A stretch of DNA of 12,167 bases, from positions 1 through 12,167 of the forward strand of contig CAMGCN010000006.1 in NCBI GenBank assembly GCA_946040935.1, in the 5' to 3' direction. Made by a program: the position numbers and the translations under genes. Under the pieces are notes generated by a model that was not told the DNA's origin, did no database searches, and saw nothing but the letters and a program-made list of their open reading frames with translations. The DNA comes from an uncultured Clostridia bacterium (GTDB lineage Bacteria; Bacillota; Clostridia; Oscillospirales; CAG-272). Positions 6,348-12,167 of the stretch are shown piece by piece (the first letter of the stretch is position 1; the number at the start of each line of letters is the position of its first letter).

Positions 6348-7513
6348 TTTGCAATACCTTGTTTGCGCGCGCACTCGGCGACAGCCGCCGCGATAGCAGG
6401 TGCTACGCGTTTATCAAACGCGTCGGGAATAATATAGTTTTCATTTAACTCATCGTCGTTTATAATTCCGGCTAAAGCATTAGCCGCGGCGATTTTCATT
6501 TCCTCGGTAATATCGCTCGCTCTCGCGTCAAGAGCGCCCCTGAATACACCGGGAAATGCGAGTACGTTATTTATCTGGTTCGGAAAGTCCGAGCGGCCTG
6601 TTCCGACGATTCTCGCACCTGCCGCTTTGGCGATATCAGGCATGATCTCGGGCGTTGGGTTTGCCATGGCAAAGATTATCGGGTCGTTCGCCATGCTCTT
6701 GACCATTTCCGCATTTACGAGGTTAGGCGCCGAAACACCGAGGAATACGTCCGCGCCGGCTATAACATCTGAAAGAGTTCCTTTTTCCTTGTTAGGGTTA
6801 CTCTTTTGCGAAAGCTCTTTGTGTGCGGGGGAGAGATTGTCCATCCCCTCATAAATTGCACCGCATTTATCGACATAGATAATATTCTTGACGCCGAATT
6901 TCGCGAAAAGAGAGCCGATGGCACATCCGGCGGCGCCTGCGCCGTTTATGACAAGTTTAATATTTTCAGGCTTTTTACCGACTACCCTAAGCGCATTTAT
7001 CAGGGCGGCCGTTGCAATAATTGCCGTTCCGTGCTGATCGTCATGAAAAACAGGTATATCGCATATTTCCTTTAACCGTTTTTCTATTTCAAAACAACGG
7101 GGAGCTGAAATGTCCTCGAGGTTGATTCCGCCGAAACTTCCTGCTAAAAGTGAAACGGTTTTTACTATTTCATCAGGGTCTTTTGAGCGTATGCAAAGAG
7201 GAATTGCGTCTATATCGGCAAATTCTTTGAATAAAAGACATTTTCCCTCCATAACGGGCATTCCTGCTTCGGGACCGATGTCTCCGAGACCGAGTACGGC
7301 AGTTCCGTCGGTAATAACGGCTACCGTGTTCCAACGGCGAGTCAGTTCATACGATTTTGATATGTCGTCTTTAATTGCAAGGCAAGGCTCTGCGACGCCG
7401 GGGGTATATGCTACCGCTAAATCTTCCTTATTTTTTACATGCGTAATCGGCGAAACGGAAATTTTTCCTTTCCACTCGTAGTGTTTTTGCAACGCATAAT
7501 TTTTTTTGTCCAT
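6341..7513 (-). CDS. Malic enzyme, short form (oxaloacetate-decarboxylating malate dehydrogenase)
   Basis: Oxidative decarboxylation of malate to pyruvate and CO2, reducing NAD(P), in the cytosol. The 390 residues match the short bacterial form without the phosphotransacetylase domain. Visible features: YTPGVAEP with catalytic Y36, EGK with K91, metal ligands E133-D134 (NLEDISAPRC) and D158 (FHDDQHGTA), the dinucleotide-binding GAGAAG at 191-196, and TGRSDFPNQINN near the end. D215 at the tip of the second Rossmann strand (IIYVDKCG) favours NAD over NADP, but this is only an inference. The start chosen is ATG at 7513, with AAAGGA about seven bases upstream; the in-frame ATG at 7558 has no ribosome site and would add 15 atypical residues. 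It is monocistronic, convergent with the lipid operon and divergent from the deacetylase pair. Confidence 0.96.
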   Translation of the reverse strand: MDKKNYALQKHYEWKGKISVSPITHVKNKEDLAVAYTPGVAEPCLAIKDDISKSYELTRRWNTVAVITDGTAVLGLGDIGPEAGMPVMEGKCLLFKEFADIDAIPLCIRSKDPDEIVKTVSLLAGSFGGINLEDISAPRCFEIEKRLKEICDIPVFHDDQHGTAIIATAALINALRVVGKKPENIKLVINGAGAAGCAIGSLFAKFGVKNIIYVDKCGAIYEGMDNLSPAHKELSQKSNPNKEKGTLSDVIAGADVFLGVSAPNLVNAEMVKSMANDPIIFAMANPTPEIMPDIAKAAGARIVGTGRSDFPNQINNVLAFPGVFRGALDARASDITEEMKIAAANALAGIINDDELNENYIIPDAFDKRVAPAIAAAVAECARKQGIAKK

Positions 7514-7548
7514 TTTAATATCCTTTGCCGTTAATTTTAATTTATACA

Positions 7549-7577
7549 ATGATACCACTTTTTTAGATAAAAAACAA
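7549..7577 (-). promoter_or_regulatory. Probable promoter of the malic enzyme gene
   Basis: On the minus strand a -35-like TTGTTT (complement of 7572-7577) and a -10-like TATCAT (complement of 7549-7554) are 17 bases apart. They end about 35 bases before the chosen ATG. This placement is a further reason to reject the longer start at 7558, which would lie inside the promoter. In the plus direction no convincing promoter for the deacetylase pair was found in 7560-7625. Confidence 0.45.
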
Positions 7578-7638
7578 TATTTTTAACGGCTGAATTGTTT
7601 TTATATGCGAAAAATAATTGTGAAAGGCAGGTGTAATA

Positions 7639-8406
7639 ATGAAAAAAATTACAAAAACAATAGCTTGCGTTTTTCTTTCGGTGTTTCTTTGTGTTCCCGT
7701 GTTTGCCCACGATTCGCAAACGCCGTATAATTGGTACTGTAAGAATAATGACGAGCACGAGCCGCCAAAAGCCGACGGCTGTTTTGACTTTATGAAAAAC
7801 CATAACTGCGTTTATATAGATGCGGATGCTGGAAACGAGAAGGTTATTTATCTGACGTTTGATGCAGGATATGAGAACGGTAATGTTGAAAAGATACTCG
7901 ACACATTAAAAAAGCATAATGCCGTTGGCGCTTTTTTCATTCTCGAAAATCTTATGATACGAAATCCCGAAATAGTAAAGAGAATGTCGGACGAGGGCCA
8001 TGTTGTATGTAACCATACGGCAAAGCATCATGATATGACAAAGATAACCGATAAAGGTCAATTTGAGAAAGAACTCTCGTCACTTGAAAAGCAGTATTTT
8101 GATTTGACGGGCAGGGAAATGGCAAAATTCTACCGTCCGCCCGAGGGAAGATTTTCCGAGGAGAATTTAACCTTTGCGGATGAACTCGGTTATAAAACCG
8201 TTTTTTGGAGCTTTGCCTATGCCGATTGGGATAATGACAAACAGCCTGACGAAAACGCGGCTTATGAAAAAATAATATCCCATACTCATAACGGAGAGAT
8301 AATCCTTTTGCACCCAACATCGGCGACAAACGCCGCTATACTTGACAGGGTAATGACAGAATGGGAAAACGAGGGATATCGTTTCGGTTCGCTTTGCGAT
8401 TTGTAA
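7639..8406 (+). CDS. pdaA: PdaA-family polysaccharide deacetylase (muramic delta-lactam pathway)
   Basis: Secreted NodB-fold de-N-acetylase, 255 residues. PdaA of Bacillus acts on N-acetylmuramic acid in spore cortex peptidoglycan, allowing muramic delta-lactam formation. A signal peptide is clear (MKKITK, hydrophobic 7-22, cleavage near AHA-type VFA-HD). Family hallmarks are YNWY (30-33), YLTFDAGYENG (71-81, Bacillus form TFDNGYENG), metal-binding H126 and H130 (NHTAKH), RPPEG (166-170), DWDND (196-200) and LLHP with H225. The residue after D75 is Ala rather than Asn or Asp, in keeping with the PdaA branch's relaxed first motif. The ribosome site is AGGCAGG ahead of ATG 7639. It forms an operon with the deacetylase that overlaps its end. 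The PdaA call implies sporulation ability but does not prove it; the symbol rests on motif likeness. Confidence 0.85.
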   Translation: MKKITKTIACVFLSVFLCVPVFAHDSQTPYNWYCKNNDEHEPPKADGCFDFMKNHNCVYIDADAGNEKVIYLTFDAGYENGNVEKILDTLKKHNAVGAFFILENLMIRNPEIVKRMSDEGHVVCNHTAKHHDMTKITDKGQFEKELSSLEKQYFDLTGREMAKFYRPPEGRFSEENLTFADELGYKTVFWSFAYADWDNDKQPDENAAYEKIISHTHNGEIILLHPTSATNAAILDRVMTEWENEGYRFGSLCDL

Positions 8407-9071
8407 GGGGTATCAGCCTAATCGCCGTCTGTGCGCTTCTGCTTTTCGGCACAGGCGTTGAGGCATACGATGCGATAACAAGCGTGCCGAATTGTGAAAA
8501 CAAAATAGCTTTGACTTTTGACGACGGACCGAGCGCACTGTACACGGCAAAAATTCTCGATATACTGAAAAAATACGATGTGAAAGCGACTTTCTTTATT
8601 ATCGGTGAGAACGCAGAACAAAATCCCGAGCTTGTTGAGCGTGAGATATCAGAGGGACATGAATTGGGAAACCACACATGGACTCATCCTCATATGAACG
8701 GATGTGATATAAAACGTCTTTGCGAGGAGTTGAACAAAACGAAAAATTTTTTGTCTGAAAAATTCAATTATACTCCGAAGCTCTTCAGACCTCCTGAGGG
8801 ATTCTGCTGTAAAACCGTGCAAAAGTGCGCGGATAAATTCGGTTATGATATAGTGCTGTGGGATATTGATACTACAGACTGGGCGCATAATTCTGTCGGA
8901 AACATTGTTAAAGCTGCATTTGGTGCAAAGAGCGGAGATATAATACTTTGTCATGATTATGTGACGAAGCCAAGCCCGACTCCCGAGGCGCTTGAAAAAT
9001 TTATTCCCGAGCTTAAGAGCAGGGGATACAGCTTCGTAACTGTCTCGGAACTGTTATCAGCAAAGAATTAA
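8361..9071 (+). CDS. Polysaccharide (peptidoglycan/chitooligosaccharide-type) deacetylase, NodB domain
   Basis: Secreted or membrane-anchored NodB-fold deacetylase of 236 residues. It has a basic N-terminus (MGKRGISFRFALRFVRG), a hydrophobic segment (18-33), then a complete catalytic domain: TFDDG (52-56; D54 base, D55 metal), metal ligands H105 and H109 (NHTWTH), R143-PPEG, WDIDTTDW (167-174), and LCH with H198. It keeps the canonical Asp-Asp motif its upstream neighbour lacks, so the two probably act on different sugars or substrates. The start lies 46 bases inside the preceding gene; AGGG (8347-8350) ten bases before ATG 8361 supports it, and no better start exists downstream before the signal segment. 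The overlap suggests coupled translation. Peptidoglycan GlcNAc is the likely target, inferred from the partner. A strong terminator follows immediately. Confidence 0.9.
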   Translation: MGKRGISFRFALRFVRGISLIAVCALLLFGTGVEAYDAITSVPNCENKIALTFDDGPSALYTAKILDILKKYDVKATFFIIGENAEQNPELVEREISEGHELGNHTWTHPHMNGCDIKRLCEELNKTKNFLSEKFNYTPKLFRPPEGFCCKTVQKCADKFGYDIVLWDIDTTDWAHNSVGNIVKAAFGAKSGDIILCHDYVTKPSPTPEALEKFIPELKSRGYSFVTVSELLSAKN

Positions 9072-9072
9072 G

Positions 9073-9109
9073 AAGAAGGCCGTCGGTTTTTCATATCGAC
9101 GGTCTTTTT
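9073..9109 (+). terminator. Rho-independent terminator of the deacetylase operon
   Basis: GGCCGTCG (9078-9085) pairs with CGACGGTC (9097-9104), with one G-T pair, around an 11-base loop, and is followed by TTTTTT (9105-9110). The A-rich left flank extends the stem. It starts two bases after the stop codon and marks the last clearly chromosomal feature in the window. Confidence 0.9.
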
Positions 9110-9131
9110 TGAACGCTGTCTAAAGAAATTT

Positions 9132-9153
9132 CATCTTATTTTTTATTAAGATG
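9132..9153 (-). terminator. Weak hairpin at the end of the minus-strand phage-type gene
   Basis: CATCTTA (9132-9138) and TAAGATG (9147-9153) form a 7-base stem with an 8-base T-rich loop, overlapping the minus-strand stop codon at 9146-9148. The stem is AT-rich and only a poor T run (TTTCTTT) follows on the minus strand, so terminator activity is doubtful. Confidence 0.25.
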
Positions 9154-9598
9154 TGTTGACATTTCCGTCGGGATTGGATATACTATCTGTAGAAGGTTTT
9201 GCGTTAATAATTGCCAGCGATGTACGCAGCTGGGGATTAACTTGCGCGAGACCTTCTTTTTCATATTCTACTTTTACTCCGTGTTTTGCTATGTCGTTAC
9301 TTACATAGTTTGTCTTCGCAGGGAAAACAGTTAATATAAGATTATATTTACGGTAATTACTGTTTATATCTTTAGCCGTATTCATCTCGACAGAAACAAT
9401 GCTTATATTCTTTTTTTGATCTTGAACCGTAGTAAACAGATTCAGTCTTCCGTTTCTCATCCGCACGATCGCATCCGGATCAGATAAATACTGCGGAAGA
9501 TTTTTCACAATATCTTTACCCAAATTATGATAATTTCCGTCGAGTACGCCGTCATGTCTTACTTCCAGATATAACGAATGGTATTGAATAATAACCTC
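9146..9598 (-). CDS. Phage MuF/polyvalent-protein C-terminal-like module, 5'-truncated
   Basis: The C-terminal end of a protein on the minus strand, ending at TAA 9146. Readable residues include HDGVLDGNYHNLGKDIVKNL, then PQYLSDPDAIVRM, LFTTVQDQ, SVEMNT and YNLILTVFP, closing with STDSISNPDGNVNTS. The L-P-x-x-L-S-D-P-D-A-I signature and the Ser/Asn-rich tail resemble the MuF C-terminal and related barnase-like nuclease modules of phage and conjugative-element polyvalent proteins, which are thought to be toxins or effectors delivered with DNA. Catalytic residues could not be assigned, so this is family likeness only. TTG 9521-9523 is in frame but has no ribosome site and lies inside the domain. 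The frame stays open upstream to about 9694, yet from about 9605 that sequence is antisense to the next gene, so the coding part probably stops near 9600 and the gene is broken there. Confidence 0.6.
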   Translation of the reverse strand, partial: EVIIQYHSLYLEVRHDGVLDGNYHNLGKDIVKNLPQYLSDPDAIVRMRNGRLNLFTTVQDQKKNISIVSVEMNTAKDINSNYRKYNLILTVFPAKTNYVSNDIAKHGVKVEYEKEGLAQVNPQLRTSLAIINAKPSTDSISNPDGNVNTS

Positions 9599-12167
9599 GA
9601 GATCTGCTGCATCATTTCTTGACGAGGAAATAGCGGCGGATTCTTGCTTTGACGCGCTGTCAAACGACCGCTTTCTTGCGGATTTTTACGAAAAGACAGC
9701 GGCGAAGAAGAACGGCAAAAAGTTCTTACAGAAATTAGCCGACTTTTTCCGTGAGCTTTCAAAAATGCTTCGCAATGCGCAAGAAAACTTTACTCGCAGG
9801 TATTCGAAGAATGAGTTAGTTTCTGCCCTCACCGAAGATCAGAAAATGCTCGAGCACATAAACGAGAAGTTTGCACAGCTTCTGAATGCGACCGCCGCGC
9901 AGGAAAACAAAAAAACCCCTGCCGAAACGCAGGGGGAAGTGGAAGTGAAAAATAGTAAAGAAAACCGGAATACAAAAACTAATGAACAAGTATTTGATGA
10001 AGAAAAAATAAAATCTAAATTCGGAATAGAACATCTCGGCGACTTTATCCATGTTCAACGTCGAGTGCTTTCTACATTGAAAGAAAATGAGTTTTTCACA
10101 GATGAAGGCGGACGCAGCAGAACTGTTGTAAATATCGAGAGCGGAATGAGTATTGTTATTGGAAAGCGTGGTATATTGGAAACTTTTAATCATGGTAACT
10201 ACGCTCGTTCCGGGAAAAAACTTAAAATTGCAAAACTCGCGACTATAGAATATATTCCGGAAGTTATAAGAAACGGACATGTCATTGAAGACAATGCTCC
10301 GAACGAGCATAATCATAACCTGCCGACAAGATACGCTTATATCGAGGGGATTGCAAATATTGACGGCAAAGAGATAAAACTAAAACTTGCAATACGGAAA
10401 GCGCCTCAAAGAAACAAATTTTGGGTTCACAGCATAATAAGAAATGAAGATGTCGGAGCAACCTCTGGGGGGGCAAACAAAGCCCGACACCAGCATTCTG
10501 AACCGACATCTTCTGAAAAAGAATATAACACAAAAAATCAAAAAAATCAATACTTTGAGCAAAAAAAATCTTCCGGAGTAAGAAATCAGATGTCGGCGGA
10601 CAGCGTGAGGGATGAAGAATTGCGCATGATTAGGCAGGATTATGAAGTGACAAAATTACAAAACGATCTTATGCGCGCCAAGCTGAAGATATATGAGCAT
10701 AAAGTGCCGAGCCCGAAAGCGCTGCGGCGGTATCTTAATAACGTAATGGAAATGTACGGAGTAGAATACGACGAAAATGAAAAGCTGCAGGCGTTTGATA
10801 AGCTCTCCGAAATATACAAATACCTCGTACGCAGTAAGACGCCGAATATGGTGATCCTACAGGATATGGCATTTGATCTCGCCCGGGATATGGTAGACCA
10901 TTCGGCAGAGCTAATCAAAGAACCGTATTCTGAAACCGAGAGGAGCTTCCGCAGGACATTGCGCGAAACGGGCTTGTGTATCTCCGAGGCACAAAAAAGC
11001 GAGATCAAATACTCTTACGGTTCAATGACCAACTTCCGTCGGGCAACAGGCGGTATGATCCGTATCAATAAAGACAGCAAGCTTTATGTCGCGGATATCA
11101 TGAGAGAGGCAAAGGAAATCTATGATATTAAAACGGATAATGAGGACGAGTTTCTTGTAGAGCTGATTCCGTATATGAAAGCAAGCGCCGAGGCAGTGCG
11201 CGGAGTATGGGCAGATCCGTATCAAGGAGACGCGAAAGCTGCGCATATGGCGGCGATGGACTTATCGTCGCTTCTGCTCGACGCGCTCTTTGACCCGAAT
11301 ATAGTACCGGCGCGCAGAACCTTTGCCGATATGGAAGAGGAAAAGAGATATCGCGCTCTGCTTAATCAATACAGCTACTACGAAAAGCGTATGGCCAAGC
11401 TTAACGACAGAGTGAGACAGGCGCGCGCCGAGGGCAGGCAGGCGGTGCAAAACGAACGCGGACGGCGTGAAGCTGCAATAAAGGAAATGGCGGAGCATTA
11501 TGCACAGATGACATATAAGGCGCAGGAGCGCCGGAAAAGCAGTGAGCTCAAGGCGAAGATAGCGCGGCTCGCCGACAGTATAAACGGGCGTCTTATTAAC
11601 CCGAAAAAAGACCGGTATATACCGCAGGATATTCAGCAAGCTATAATTCCTGCCCTGGAGCTTGCCGCAAACTACACCTACGGCGCGGAAAGGCTGGAAA
11701 AATACGACCGTATGATAGCCACGGAGCCAAACGAGGAACGCCGCCAAAGGCTGATAAAGACTCGCGACAAAATAGCAAAGTACGGGGACAATATCTCCTC
11801 CGCTATAAAAGATCTGAAAGACTTATATGACGCAGGACGACCGAGGACCGACTCAAACGGCGAAGAGCTTAATGCCGATAATCCGTATGACGCGGCAAAG
11901 CAGAGCGCTTTTAATCCGGCAATATCCGAGCTGCTCAATACGGTATATAATCAGTTGAACGGGGTATCGTGCAATCAGATGTCAAGCGAACAGTTACAGC
12001 TATTATACAATGCGCTGCGCGCGACAGACAAGGTTATCCGAGACTCTGTAAACCTGCGCAGTTCCCGAATTAAGATGTCGGTCTATGAAGCCGGGGAAGA
12101 GCTCATCCGCGAGACGAGCGCTATAAAAGGCTCAAAGAGAGGGTTGGCGTCGAGCTTACTTCAGCAA
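9588..12167 (+). CDS. Large polyvalent protein of phage/conjugative-element type, truncated at both ends
   Basis: An uninterrupted frame of 860 codons with no stop before the window ends. There is no start codon or ribosome site near the left edge (the in-frame TGA is 9585-9587), so its beginning is missing. Order, numbering from 9588: (a) 10-60, FLDEEIAADSCFDAL plus a helical stretch, like the tail of the zincin-type metallopeptidase regions of these proteins; (b) linker; (c) about 145-285, GIEHLGDFIHV to FWVHSIIRNE, resembling large polyvalent protein-associated domain LPD3 or a related nuclease-like fold; (d) low-complexity Ser/Lys/Asn linker 286-330; (e) 335-860, helical, with a coiled coil near 590-680 rich in Lys, Arg and Glu, then INGRLINPKKDRYIPQDIQQ. 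Known relatives are DNA-packaged proteins injected with the element to counter host defence. No catalytic motif is visible in this part. All minus-strand frames over this span are shadows. Confidence 0.7.
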   Translation, partial: MITSRSAASFLDEEIAADSCFDALSNDRFLADFYEKTAAKKNGKKFLQKLADFFRELSKMLRNAQENFTRRYSKNELVSALTEDQKMLEHINEKFAQLLNATAAQENKKTPAETQGEVEVKNSKENRNTKTNEQVFDEEKIKSKFGIEHLGDFIHVQRRVLSTLKENEFFTDEGGRSRTVVNIESGMSIVIGKRGILETFNHGNYARSGKKLKIAKLATIEYIPEVIRNGHVIEDNAPNEHNHNLPTRYAYIEGIANIDGKEIKLKLAIRKAPQRNKFWVHSIIRNEDVGATSGGANKARHQHSEPTSSEKEYNTKNQKNQYFEQKKSSGVRNQMSADSVRDEELRMIRQDYEVTKLQNDLMRAKLKIYEHKVPSPKALRRYLNNVMEMYGVEYDENEKLQAFDKLSEIYKYLVRSKTPNMVILQDMAFDLARDMVDHSAELIKEPYSETERSFRRTLRETGLCISEAQKSEIKYSYGSMTNFRRATGGMIRINKDSKLYVADIMREAKEIYDIKTDNEDEFLVELIPYMKASAEAVRGVWADPYQGDAKAAHMAAMDLSSLLLDALFDPNIVPARRTFADMEEEKRYRALLNQYSYYEKRMAKLNDRVRQARAEGRQAVQNERGRREAAIKEMAEHYAQMTYKAQERRKSSELKAKIARLADSINGRLINPKKDRYIPQDIQQAIIPALELAANYTYGAERLEKYDRMIATEPNEERRQRLIKTRDKIAKYGDNISSAIKDLKDLYDAGRPRTDSNGEELNADNPYDAAKQSAFNPAISELLNTVYNQLNGVSCNQMSSEQLQLLYNALRATDKVIRDSVNLRSSRIKMSVYEAGEELIRETSAIKGSKRGLASSLLQQ
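10446..10513. repeat. 11-base inverted repeat around the inter-domain linker
   Basis: GAAGATGTCGG (10446-10456) is the exact reverse complement of CCGACATCTTC (10503-10513). The repeat encloses the seven-G tract and the linker between the LPD3-like domain and the helical region. It lies inside coding sequence, so it could be an RNA hairpin, a recombination remnant or chance. Confidence 0.5.
10448..12081. repeat. Dispersed 9-mer AGATGTCGG, four copies
   Basis: AGATGTCGG occurs forward at 10448-10456, 10588-10596 and 12073-12081, and reversed at 10503-10511, all in the large polyvalent gene. The copies fall in different codon phases (DVG, QMSA, KMSV and, reversed, PTS), so the repetition is at the DNA level. 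I saw no copy elsewhere in the window, although AGAATGTCGG near 7981 is close. Confidence 0.5.

Noticed and set aside
7514..7558. 15-residue N-terminal extension of the malic enzyme
   Set aside because: No ribosome site at the outer ATG, which overlaps the likely -10 box; ATG 7513 has AAAGGA at good spacing and gives the usual N-terminus.
9595..9627. CCTCG...CGAGG short inverted repeat and CTCGAGATCT at the junction, resembling a cloning linker
   Set aside because: Five-base arms are too short to mean anything, and no other vector sequence is present; kept only as a remark in the junction finding.
9111..9668. CGCTGTC direct repeat (9114-9120 and 9655-9661) and AAGAAAT inverted repeat as possible element ends
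   Set aside because: Seven-base matches are expected by chance over this distance; no longer homology supports an attachment or inversion site.
9559..11938. Series of minus-strand open frames of 67-166 codons across the right part
   Set aside because: They lie antisense to the continuous 860-codon plus frame, have no family likeness or ribosome sites, and are Ser/Leu/Phe/Arg-rich in the way shadows usually are.

Overview
This window looks like one whole contig, or a contig's left end, from a low-to-mid GC Firmicute of the class Clostridia, probably an uncultured gut-type spore-former. The supports are strong AGGAGG-type ribosome sites, TTG and GTG start use, a PssA with the clostridial FGIQIDSLSD signature, a TVP38-type VTT protein, and a PdaA-family deacetylase typical of spore cortex synthesis. 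Species cannot be named. Bases 1-34 are not biological: they match the Illumina Nextera read-2 adapter with its Tn5 mosaic end.

Left part, 36-9110, is ordinary chromosome. A plus-strand block holds the 3' part of argS, then yebC (translation accuracy or regulation) and a membrane-anchored S11 D-Ala-D-Ala carboxypeptidase. A good sigma-A promoter at 3497-3526, with an operator-like palindrome, starts a compact phospholipid operon: VTT/DedA-superfamily membrane protein, pssA, psd and a PAP2-type membrane phosphatase. PssA makes phosphatidylserine from CDP-diacylglycerol and Psd decarboxylates it to phosphatidylethanolamine; the two flanking membrane proteins plausibly move or recycle lipid. The operon ends in a bidirectional terminator shared with a convergent malic enzyme gene. 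Divergent from that gene is a two-gene operon of NodB-fold polysaccharide deacetylases (a PdaA homologue and a second one overlapping it), closed by a clear terminator at 9073-9109.

Right part, 9110-12167, is mobile-element material of phage or conjugative-element type. A minus-strand fragment (9146 to about 9600) resembles the C-terminal module of phage MuF/polyvalent proteins. From about 9588 a plus-strand reading frame of some 860 codons runs without a stop to the end of the window. It is the interior of a large polyvalent protein: tail of a metallopeptidase-like region, an LPD3-like domain, then long helical and coiled-coil segments. The two frames meet head to head at about 9590-9620, and neither has a start codon or ribosome site there. 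That junction is either a real rearrangement or a misassembly, and it is the most important point to check. A seven-G tract at 10467-10473 also suggests a possible frameshift inside the large gene.

No tRNA, rRNA, CRISPR array, insertion sequence or attachment site was recognised. No stretch over 300 bases is without a gene; the gaps at 3490-3611, 7514-7638 and 9072-9145 hold the regulatory elements listed.
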